From Modicisalibacter tunisiensis (GTDB taxonomy: Bacteria > Pseudomonadota > Gammaproteobacteria > Pseudomonadales > Halomonadaceae), in the NCBI RefSeq assembly GCF_020148005.1, contig NZ_JAGXFD010000001.1, positions 1,854,392 to 1,918,391 on the forward strand: a DNA stretch of 64,000 bases, written 5' to 3'. How positions within the stretch are numbered: the first letter of the stretch is position 1; each line of letters starts with the position of its first letter. Below, one piece after another: positions 1-7,508 of this stretch. The position numbers were made by a program, and so were the translations under genes. The notes under the pieces were generated by a model. That model saw only the letters and a list, made by a program, of their open reading frames with translations. It ran no database searches and was not told where the DNA came from.

Positions 1-58
1 ATGCATTCGGCGGTTGAGACGGAATCGGAGGTCAAAAAATGCTCGCTGACGGCGATAG

Positions 59-1180
59 GGAAAGTGTCGACGCCGGCATCACGGATTCAGGAGGAAGTCC
101 AGGCCTGTAAAGTATCTTGATCTCAGGCGTATTCAGCCCATCGCTGCAAGGACCGGGTATGCCCGCCTGGCTAAGCCCGCACTCAACGAGGCTGATGCCC
201 AGGCCTTTGAGCAAGAAGCCTTGCAACGATTCTCTTCCATCATCGGCAAAACCTACTCGTCAGCAAGACAGGCAACGACTAACTTTGATCCCAACCGTAT
301 GGTTCCGGTTGTTTCTCATGATGGAGAAGAATATTCGGGTTTTCACCAAGGAGCAGGCGAGGCGACTATCGCAGATTTGATCTCAATCAATATGCCTAGA
401 TATAGCATTGTACTCATTGATGAGATAGAAACTTCCTTGCATCCCCGGGCCCAACGAAGATTGATTAGAGATCTCGCCGAGATTGCTCGCACTAAACTTG
501 TCCAATTTATTCTTACCACTCATTCACCCTACGTTTTGGAAGAATTACCTCCCTCCGCTCGGGTATATGTTTTTAAAGAGGGAGACCAAAAGGCGGTTGT
601 TCCTGGCGTGAGTCCTGAGTTCGCTCTTTCAAAGATGGATGAAGACGTCCATCCAGAAGTTGATGTCTACGTCGAGGATGAGACGGCCAGAATACTTTTG
701 GAAGAAATCATGGCAAAAAAGGCTCTCGATAAGCTTGCAAGATGCTCTATATCAGCATTTGGTGCAGCCTCTGTCGGAAAAGCTCTAGGACAGATGGTAG
801 ATGGCAATCGATTCCAGCGGCCAACCATTGTAGCACTAGACGGGGACCAAGATCCTTCGCCAGGCTGCCATATTCTTCCCGGCGGTGATGCGCCTGAACG
901 GGTAGTTTTTGCAGATCTTGAACAGATTGGATGGCAGGGTATCGCGCCATTAATTAACCGCTCTCATGCGGATTTCGTAAGCGCAGCTAGCAACGCACTA
1001 ACGTTACCGGAGCACCATGAATGGATTAAATCCGTAGCTGATAGGATGGTTATCGGTAAGGAGGAGGTTTGGCGAGCGATGAGTAGAGTTTGGCTTAATG
1101 AATGCGCGGAACCAGACGTGGCCGAGGATATTATTGAATCTTTGTCTGACTTCTTGGATCACAACGTTGAGGTGGTTTAA
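59..1180 (+). pseudogene. AAA ATPase-TOPRIM (OLD-like) protein, 5'-truncated or frameshifted cassette remnant
   Basis: This frame encodes the C-terminal half of an OLD-type ATPase-nuclease. Seen in order: an ABC-like signature (SGFHQGAGE, near 340-365), Walker B (VLIDEIETSLHP, near 410-440), a switch-histidine stretch (TTHSPYVLEEL), then a TOPRIM-like half with an acidic first strand (VYVEDETA) and a DGDQD motif near 840. In this family such proteins are DNA-acting nucleases, often antiphage. The Walker A half is absent. The frame is open only back to 59, with in-frame stops at 47-49 and 56-58. Coding-like sequence before about 107 is in another frame, so a frameshift or truncation is likely. 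A TTG at 221 is available but falls mid-domain. The region is visibly AT-richer than the rest of the window, and the TAA stop lies inside an attC site. Family is fairly sure; functionality is doubtful. Confidence 0.65.
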
Positions 1181-1244
1181 CCAGTGAATCAAGCCGACCG
1201 TTTTTCGCTGGCGCTCCAAACGGCGGCTTATTCTGGCGTTATAT
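1175..1244 (+). other. integron attC recombination site (59-base element)
   Basis: The site begins with R'' GTTTAAC (1175-1181), which contains the TAA stop of the preceding gene, and ends with R' GTTATAT (1238-1244). Between them the arms fold on themselves: CCAG/CTGG, AAT/ATT, AA/TT, GCCG/CGGC and CCGTTT/AAACGG, with two extra unpaired bases on the 5' arm only, as in the extrahelical bases that orient attC recombination. The AATCAAGCCGAC and CGGCTTATTC segments resemble classical attC L''/L' boxes. R' departs from GTTRRRY at one position. No integrase or attI is visible in the window. Confidence 0.78.
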
Positions 1245-1317
1245 TAGGATGCTCTAAACGTCCACTCTTGGCCGACTCCTGACCTTCAGTCAACCATGAA
1301 ACGCATGCGCGGTCTGC

Positions 1318-1338
1318 GGGTAGTGCCTTGCGCTACCC
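1318..1338 (-). terminator. hairpin downstream of phaC
   Basis: GGGTAGTGC and GCGCTACCC form a nine-base stem (one G-T wobble) around a three-base loop, 19 bases beyond the phaC stop. There is no T-run on either side, so a terminator role is only a suggestion. Confidence 0.35.
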
Positions 1339-1356
1339 TTGCGTGCCACTGGGCCT

Positions 1357-3213
1357 TCACCCGCCCATACTTGCGTCGTCGACCCGTACCCGAACATAGG
1401 ATCCCGGCGCTTCCTCGAGGGGTGGGTAGCGGCGGCTGCCGGGGTCGCGGGCCGCCACCTGGCCGCCGGCGTGGCGCTGGAGCCAGTGGCGCCATTCCGG
1501 CCACCAGGAGCCGGGGTGGTGGGTGGCCGAGGCCAGCCAGCGCTCGGGATCTTTCGGCAGGCGGCCATAGCTCCAGTAGCCGTACTTGGAGGAGCCGGCC
1601 GGGTTGATGACTCCGGCGATATGCCCTGACCCGCCGAGCAGGAAGCGGGGCTGCTTGCCCAGCAGGTGCGCGCCGCGGTAACTGGACTGCCAGGGGGCGA
1701 TGTGATCCTTCTCGGTCGCCACGAAGAACGTCGGGATGCGCACCCGACTCAGGTCGATGGCCTGCCCCGCCAGGGAGATCCCCCCGGGCTCGGCGAGGCG
1801 GTTCTCCAGGTACATGTTGCGCAGGTAGAAGCTCTGCATGCGCCGCGGCATGCGGGTGGAGTCGGAGTTCCAATAGAGCAGGTCGAAGGCCTGCGGGGTG
1901 CGACCAAGCAGGTAATTGTTGATCACGAACCCCCAGATCAGGTCGGCGGACTGCAGCAGGTTGAAGGCATTGGCCAGGTGCGTGCCCTCCAGGTAGCCGC
2001 GCTGGGCCATGTGCTGCTCGATGTGGCGGATCTGCTCCTCGTCGATGAACACCTCCAGCGGCCCCACCTCGCTGAAGTCGAGCAGGGTGGTGAAGAAGGT
2101 GGCACTGTGTACCCGCTCGTCCCCTCGAGCGGCCTGATGCGCCAGGGTGCAGGCCAGCAGGGTGCCACCGATGCAGTAGCCGATGGTGTTGAGCGTCGCC
2201 TCGCCGGTGACCTCCGCCACCACGTCCATGGCCTTGAGGGTGCCCCGGGTCAGGTAGTCGTCGAAGGCCACCTCGGCATAGCGTTCGTCCGGGTTGACCC
2301 AGGAAATCACGAAGACGGTGATGCCCTGCGCCACGGCCCAGCGGATGAAGGAGCGCTGCGGGGTCAGGTCCAGGATGTAGAACTTGTTGATCCAGGGCGG
2401 CACGATCAGCAGCGGCCGGCGATCGACCGTCTCGGTGGTCGGCGCGTACTGGATGAGCTGCATCAGCTCGTTCTGGAAGATGACCTCGCCCGGGGTCACC
2501 GCGAGGTTCCTGCCCAGTTCCAGCTCGGCCGAATCGCTCTGCCTGATGCGCAACAGGCCCTCGCCCCGGGCCAGGTCCTCCATCAGGTTGGCCAGGCCCT
2601 GCAGCAGGTTGGCGCCGCCGGTGTGCACCGTGGCCTCGATCACCTCCGGATTGGTGAGGGCATAATTGCCGGGAGCGAGGGCGTCCATCAGCTGCTGGGC
2701 ATAGAACTCGACCCGCACCTGCTCGTCGTGGTCCAGTTCCTCGGTGACCTCATGCACGCCCTTCAACCATTGCTCGGCGGTCAGCTGGTAGGCCTGGCGG
2801 AGCGCGTCGAAGAACAGGTTCTCCTCCCAGCCCTTGCCCTTGAAGCGCCGGTCCCGCGGGCCGGGCGCGGCGACCGGGGAGGGCGCCTCGCCAGCCAGGC
2901 GCCGGGCGGTGTTCTGCCAGAGTGTCGTATAGCCCTGCCACAGCTGCTGCTGGAGCTCCAGGGCACGTTGCGGATGAAGCATGAACTGCTGGCTCAGGCG
3001 GGTCAGTGCCCGGGCCGCGACCGCCGGGTCGGGCAGGGAGAAGAAGTCCCCGCGCGCCTGGCGCTCGAACCAGCCCTGCCAGGCCCGGGAGGACCCGTCG
3101 GACAATCGCGCGAGGGCCTCGGCATAGCGCTGTGCCAACGCGTCGGATGGCGTCTCCCGGGGTGGTGTCGCCGGATCGCCAGGTGTCGCTGACGACGGTT
3201 TCCGGTCACTCAT
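1357..3213 (-). CDS. phaC: class I poly(3-hydroxyalkanoate) synthase
   Basis: Polymerises hydroxyacyl-CoA into PHA storage polymer at the granule surface. The protein is 618 aa, close to class I synthases (about 590). The lipase-like box is GYCIGG with nucleophile Cys347; Asp503 (TEKDHIAPW) and His531 (GSGHIAG) complete the triad with family-like spacing. The C-terminus carries the conserved PGSYV(R) stretch. The start at 3213 (MSDRKPSS) is preceded by a GGGGGA ribosome site; the frame stays open further upstream but that extension lacks a family match. No phaA, phaB or phasin gene is adjacent, so the synthase is encoded apart from the monomer pathway. It is divergent from the SpoIIAA-like gene at 3543. 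Confidence 0.93.
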   Translation of the reverse strand: MSDRKPSSATPGDPATPPRETPSDALAQRYAEALARLSDGSSRAWQGWFERQARGDFFSLPDPAVAARALTRLSQQFMLHPQRALELQQQLWQGYTTLWQNTARRLAGEAPSPVAAPGPRDRRFKGKGWEENLFFDALRQAYQLTAEQWLKGVHEVTEELDHDEQVRVEFYAQQLMDALAPGNYALTNPEVIEATVHTGGANLLQGLANLMEDLARGEGLLRIRQSDSAELELGRNLAVTPGEVIFQNELMQLIQYAPTTETVDRRPLLIVPPWINKFYILDLTPQRSFIRWAVAQGITVFVISWVNPDERYAEVAFDDYLTRGTLKAMDVVAEVTGEATLNTIGYCIGGTLLACTLAHQAARGDERVHSATFFTTLLDFSEVGPLEVFIDEEQIRHIEQHMAQRGYLEGTHLANAFNLLQSADLIWGFVINNYLLGRTPQAFDLLYWNSDSTRMPRRMQSFYLRNMYLENRLAEPGGISLAGQAIDLSRVRIPTFFVATEKDHIAPWQSSYRGAHLLGKQPRFLLGGSGHIAGVINPAGSSKYGYWSYGRLPKDPERWLASATHHPGSWWPEWRHWLQRHAGGQVAARDPGSRRYPPLEEAPGSYVRVRVDDASMGG

Positions 3214-3542
3214 GGCCTGGTCCCCCTTGGTGAACACGGGTCGATGGCGGCATCGTCCGCCGCGTGCCGCAAGCAGGGCCGCTGTGCTGCCCCCTCTGCG
3301 GCAACCCACGGTTTCAGTATCGTCGGGACCGGCCGAGACGCAACTGCCTGGCGTGGCGGCGCCCGGCCGGCTGGACGCTATATTGAGAGTACTAGGCCAC
3401 ATCCGGCGACTCACCACGGCCAGGTTCCGGCTCGGCTGACGTTGGGCGCTCGCACAGGGTTTTGCGGGATTCACCGTCCGGCACCCGCTGAACGGGATAA
3501 CCACGCCGCGGCAATCCGCATGGGGACAGGAGGAGCACTGCC
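3214..3542. promoter_or_regulatory. divergent intergenic region phaC / SpoIIAA-like gene
   Basis: 329 bases with no convincing gene. The only AT-rich patch (GCTATATTGAGAGTACT, about 3377-3393) is a candidate promoter zone for one or both divergent genes. No clear -35/-10 pair, repeat or operator was recognised. Confidence 0.3.
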
Positions 3543-3905
3543 ATGATTGAAACATTGGCCGACTTTCCCGGTAGCGTACTGGCGTTCGTTTGCCATGGGC
3601 AGGTCACGAAGCAGGATTACGAGTCGGTCCTGACGCCTGCTGTCGAGAGGGCACTCCAGAACCATGACAAGGTGCGCCTCTACTATGAAACCGCCCCTGA
3701 TTTCGCCGGCATCGATCCCGGCGCCGTCTGGGAAGACACCAAGGTGGGGCTAGGTCATCTCGCGCGTTGGGAAAAGTTCGCCGTCGTCACCGATGTCGAG
3801 TGGATCCGGCACACCATTCGGCTTTTCAGCTTCCTGATGCCCGGTGAAATGCGCATATTCTCGACGGACGAGGCAGCGCAGGCCCGGGAGTGGATCGTGC
3901 AGTAG
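3543..3905 (+). CDS. SpoIIAA-like (STAS/SEC14-type) protein
   Basis: A 120-aa soluble protein of the SpoIIAA-like family (Pfam PF11964 type). It opens with a short strand (FPGSVLAFVCHGQVT), has the central FAVVTDVEWIRH segment and ends with a DEAAQAREW helix, all typical of these small alpha/beta proteins. Known members adopt a STAS/CRAL-TRIO-like fold and have no assigned enzymatic activity; many turn up in stress or lipid-related contexts. A strong AGGAGGA ribosome site sits 8 bases before the ATG. It stands alone between phaC (divergent) and a dioxygenase gene (convergent). A link with PHA metabolism is possible from position only. Confidence 0.8.
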   Translation: MIETLADFPGSVLAFVCHGQVTKQDYESVLTPAVERALQNHDKVRLYYETAPDFAGIDPGAVWEDTKVGLGHLARWEKFAVVTDVEWIRHTIRLFSFLMPGEMRIFSTDEAAQAREWIVQ

Positions 3906-4032
3906 CTGCGAAGCACCGGGTGGCTGCCGCTGCTCGGATGGCGGGCGTGGGGGATGCCGGGGTAGACCACTGCCCGCGTCAGGCTCTGTCATGCCGCCCG
4001 CTGTCAGCAGTTTCAGGCCAGTCGAGCGGCGA

Positions 4033-5046
4033 TCAGTTCTGCATGGGCACGTGCGCATCCCACCGAAAGCCGATGCCGCCGCCTTGCCAGACCCCCTGGC
4101 CCTGGGGATTGGGGCCGTGGATATCGACATGGAGCGGCAGCCCGAAGCCGGGCGCCAGATCCTGAACACCGCGCACGGTGCTGCGGTGCAAAATGCGCAG
4201 GCCCTGCTGCTCGGCGGGCAGATGGGCTTCGGGGGCGGCACGATGCGCCACGGCGAGGTTGTCGATGAACACGCAGTCGTTTTCCCGATACTCGTAGGCG
4301 GCGGCGTAGCCGTTCTCCAGCCCGGCATTCAGGATGTCGTTGTACTCATGGCAGAGCCGCGTGAGTTCGTCGGCGTTCAACAGGCGGAAGGCCTCCGCGT
4401 CGGGCAGCTTCTCGATTATCGCGCCCGTCATGCCCAGGTGCAGCCAGATGCACCGGCGGCCGGAGATGGGGTGCTGGTGCACCACGGGATGCACGGCGCC
4501 GGAACTGGAGTTCACCGAGGCAAGGCGGCTCCAGTAGGCCTTGCGATCCTCCGGGAGGGCATCGTGCGCGGCGGCCTGATGGGCGAAGTAGGTGCCGCCG
4601 CCGTTCTCGGCGGGCCGGACGATGTGGTAGCCCGAGTGCGAGAAGGTGTCGGTGTTGAAGCTGCCGTCGTTGTGCCACTGCGGCCCGACGTCCGGGATAC
4701 CGTGACGGCGGTCGTTCGAGAGGCGGAAGATATGCGGGTTGCCCTCGGGCGTGGCCGGATGCACGCCATGGGTGCTGTGCAGTTCCTTGCCACCCCACCA
4801 GCAGCTGGCACGGAGAAAGTCGTCGGCCGAGAGCGGCGCGTCGTTCTTGAAGATCAGGAACCCGCGGTTGGCCATCTCGCGCTCCAGGGCGTCGAGCACC
4901 TCGGGCGGTGGCGCCTGTTCGGAGGACAGGTCGATGCCCTGCACCTGCGCACCCAGCGGGTCCAGTGGCGTGATGGTAGCGCCGAAGGCCTCGATGGTGG
5001 CGACGCGTGACGGGTCGAGGGGCGGGAGGGTGGATTGGCGAGACAT
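4033..5046 (-). CDS. TauD/TfdA-family Fe(II)/2-oxoglutarate dioxygenase
   Basis: A 337-aa non-haem iron dioxygenase. The facial triad is readable: H-x-D in QWHNDGS (about residue 125) and a distal His in LAVAHRAAP (about 267), followed by the arginine-bearing RILHRSTVRG segment that would hold 2-oxoglutarate. Members hydroxylate small substrates such as taurine, herbicides or amino-acid derivatives; the substrate cannot be told here. The start at 5046 (MSRQST) has AGGAGG nine bases upstream; the longer in-frame start at 5160 has no support. The gene is monocistronic, with 179 bases to recD upstream. It differs from the gamma-butyrobetaine hydroxylase at 53471, which has an extra N-terminal zinc domain. 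Confidence 0.82.
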   Translation of the reverse strand: MSRQSTLPPLDPSRVATIEAFGATITPLDPLGAQVQGIDLSSEQAPPPEVLDALEREMANRGFLIFKNDAPLSADDFLRASCWWGGKELHSTHGVHPATPEGNPHIFRLSNDRRHGIPDVGPQWHNDGSFNTDTFSHSGYHIVRPAENGGGTYFAHQAAAHDALPEDRKAYWSRLASVNSSSGAVHPVVHQHPISGRRCIWLHLGMTGAIIEKLPDAEAFRLLNADELTRLCHEYNDILNAGLENGYAAAYEYRENDCVFIDNLAVAHRAAPEAHLPAEQQGLRILHRSTVRGVQDLAPGFGLPLHVDIHGPNPQGQGVWQGGGIGFRWDAHVPMQN

Positions 5047-5225
5047 CGATGCGGGCCTCCTGTGTTTGAGCGCGATGCCAGCAAGGAGAAGGGCGCCGCT
5101 GTCATCCGCGCACAGGCTGTATGTGCCGGGCATGCTGACAGAGGCGCTGCGGTTTTCCAAACGCGGGCCAGTGGGGGCTGCTGCGCCCGTTGCAGGCCCG
5201 CAGCGCGTTCCGTCGCTCGGCCGCG

Positions 5226-7508
5226 TCAGCCTTTCGACACCTTCCCCAGCCCACTCACCCGGGTCACCTCCCGCAATATCGCCTCGTCCAGTATTCCGCG
5301 ACCGCTTTCCACTAGCGTGAACCAGTCCCTGGCGCGTGTTATGCCCGTGTAGACCAGCTCTCGAGTCAGGATCGGGTTGGGCGCGTCAGGCAGCACCAGG
5401 GCGGTGTGGGTGAATTCCGAGCCCTGGGACTTGTGCACGGTCATGGCGTAGACGGTCTCCACCGCCTGCAGGCGGCTGGGCAGCACCCACTTGATGCGCC
5501 CGCTGCCGTCGTTGGCGGGGAAGGCCACGCGGGGCAGCCAGCGCGCGCCGGGGCGGCGGGCGTTGGGCAGGGCAAGGGTGATGCCGATGTCGCCGTTCAT
5601 CAGCCCCAGCCGGTAGTCGTTGCGGGTGACCAGCACCGGGCGGCCGATGTACCAGCCGTGCTGGAGTTCGGCGTCGCCGGCCTCGATCAGCCCGGCACGG
5701 CGCAGGGCGAGGGCGATGCGCTCGTTGAGTCCGGCCACGCCCCAGGGGCCGCGGCGCAGCGCGCACAGCAACTGGAAGCGGCCGTGGGCGTCGAGCACGG
5801 CGCGTGCCCAGGCGTCGAAGGCGTCCTTGTCAGCTTCCAGCGTGGCGGACTCGGGCGGGCGCCGGTCGGCGAGCGCCTCGAGGTAATGGCGGTAGCCGGT
5901 GGGCGGCGGCAGCGGCTCGCCCCGGCGGTCGCGGCGGCCCTGTCCGTCGTTGGCGAAGCCGCCGGGGTGGCCGTCGATCGCCAGCCGCTCGAGGGCGTTG
6001 TCGTGCTCATCGCGGAGGCGCAGCCGGGCGATGTCGGTGTAGTTGGGCGGCTCTCCGGGATCGAACAGCACCTGTACCCGGCGGCGCTTGTCATGGGGCT
6101 GGTGGTCGGTGCCCAGCGGGGTATTCACCGCCTGGGCGAGCTGGCCGATGCCGCTGTGAGCGTCGAAGCGGTGGCTCACCCGCAGCATGGCGATCGCCTG
6201 ATCGAGCGCATGGCCCTCGTCGTCGAGGAAGTTGCCGGGCACGGCGGCGCCGGTGACGGCGTTCAGCCACTCGGCGGTGGCCGGCGTGTAGTGGCCGCCC
6301 TCGGCACGCTGGCACAGGTCGCCGAGCACCGCGCCGGCCTCCACCGAGGCGAGCTGGTCCTTGTCGCCGAGCAGCACCAGGCGGGCGCGGCGTGGCAGGG
6401 CGGCGAGCAGCGCGGCCATCATCTCGATGTCGACCATCGAGGCCTCGTCGACCACCAGCACGTCGAGCGGCAGCGGATTGTCGGCGTGGTGGCGGAAGTG
6501 ACGGGTGTCGGGTCGCGAGCCGAGCAGGCGGTGCAGCGTGGTGACTTCCGTGGGGATCGACTCGCGCAGCGTGGTCAGGTCGATGCCGCCGCCGAGCTGG
6601 CAGAGTTCGACCAGCGAGAGGCCGGCGACCTGCCTGGCGATCGATTCGTTGAGGCGTGCGGCGGCCTTGCCGGTGGGGGCGGCGAGGCGGATGCGCAGCG
6701 CGCGGGGTTGATCCGTGTCGCTATCGCCGAGTTGCAGCGCCTGAAGCAACGCCAGCAGCTTGACCACGGTGGTGGTCTTGCCGGTGCCGGGGCCGCCGGT
6801 AATCACCGCGAAGGGCGAGCGCACCGCCAGCGCACAGGCGAGCTTCTGCCAGTCGGGCGCGGCGCCCTCGCCGGGGCCGAACAGGGCATCCAGCGCCTGT
6901 CGCAGGCCGGCGGGATCGGTGTTGTCGGTCGCGTCGGCGCTCATGTGCAGGCGGGCATCCAGCGCCCGGCGGATGTCGCGCTCGTACTGCCAGTAGCGGC
7001 GCAGATAGAGCCGGGTGCGGCCGTCGCGATGTTCGATCACCAGCGGCGTGGTGCCGGAGGCGCCGCTGGCGGCGTCGGCGACCAGCGCGGGGTGGTCGAG
7101 GGCGGTCCGCCAGGTCGCGAGGTCGAGTCCGGCGAGCACCTGGCTGGGCAGCGGCGGCGGATCGCTGAGGTCATCACCCTCCGGTGGCAGCGAGAGTGCC
7201 AGGTCCGGGGCATTCAGCGTCAGGCCGAGATCGAGGCAGACGTGGCCGCGGCCCAGCTGGTGGCTGGTCAGTGCCACGCCGAGCAGCAGCAGTGGCGGGG
7301 CGTCCGGCGCCTCGCGGTGGAGAAAGCGCGCCAGCGCGCGGTCGAGGGCGCGCAGCCAGCCGCGTGCCACCCAGGCGCCGGTGAGATCGAGCACGGCGTC
7401 GGCGTCCATGGCGGTGGCGGGGGCCACCGCCGGGCCCGCCTGAGCCTGTTCCTCAGCGTCGCTGGCGGCATCGCCGGTCGGGTCGAGATCCGAGAACAGG
7501 TCCTTCAT
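5226..7508 (-). CDS. recD: RecBCD exonuclease subunit RecD (5'-3' helicase)
   Basis: The alpha subunit of exodeoxyribonuclease V, an SF1B helicase that moves 5'-3' in double-strand break repair and foreign DNA degradation. 760 aa, longer than E. coli RecD (608). Walker A is TGGPGTGKTTT (around residue 240), Walker B is VVDEASMVD, and the C-terminal MTVHKSQGSEF and YTGITRAR motifs are present. The start at 7508 overlaps the recB stop by the ATGA junction, so it is translationally coupled as the last gene of recC-recB-recD. The extra length lies partly in a long region between the helicase motifs (roughly residues 420-560), containing ERLAIDGHPGG. Confidence 0.95.
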   Translation of the reverse strand: MKDLFSDLDPTGDAASDAEEQAQAGPAVAPATAMDADAVLDLTGAWVARGWLRALDRALARFLHREAPDAPPLLLLGVALTSHQLGRGHVCLDLGLTLNAPDLALSLPPEGDDLSDPPPLPSQVLAGLDLATWRTALDHPALVADAASGASGTTPLVIEHRDGRTRLYLRRYWQYERDIRRALDARLHMSADATDNTDPAGLRQALDALFGPGEGAAPDWQKLACALAVRSPFAVITGGPGTGKTTTVVKLLALLQALQLGDSDTDQPRALRIRLAAPTGKAAARLNESIARQVAGLSLVELCQLGGGIDLTTLRESIPTEVTTLHRLLGSRPDTRHFRHHADNPLPLDVLVVDEASMVDIEMMAALLAALPRRARLVLLGDKDQLASVEAGAVLGDLCQRAEGGHYTPATAEWLNAVTGAAVPGNFLDDEGHALDQAIAMLRVSHRFDAHSGIGQLAQAVNTPLGTDHQPHDKRRRVQVLFDPGEPPNYTDIARLRLRDEHDNALERLAIDGHPGGFANDGQGRRDRRGEPLPPPTGYRHYLEALADRRPPESATLEADKDAFDAWARAVLDAHGRFQLLCALRRGPWGVAGLNERIALALRRAGLIEAGDAELQHGWYIGRPVLVTRNDYRLGLMNGDIGITLALPNARRPGARWLPRVAFPANDGSGRIKWVLPSRLQAVETVYAMTVHKSQGSEFTHTALVLPDAPNPILTRELVYTGITRARDWFTLVESGRGILDEAILREVTRVSGLGKVSKG

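Noticed and set aside
221-1180. TTG at 221 as the start of an intact small protein
   Set aside because: The same frame continues upstream with family-like sequence, so the TTG is an internal Leu codon of a larger damaged gene.
1245-1356. Possible second attC or attI between the cassette and phaC
   Set aside because: No second R''/R' pair or matching arms found; only a hairpin near 1318-1338.
3357-3411. Promoter for phaC or the SpoIIAA-like gene
   Set aside because: Only an AT-rich patch, no properly spaced -35/-10 pair, so left as an intergenic note.
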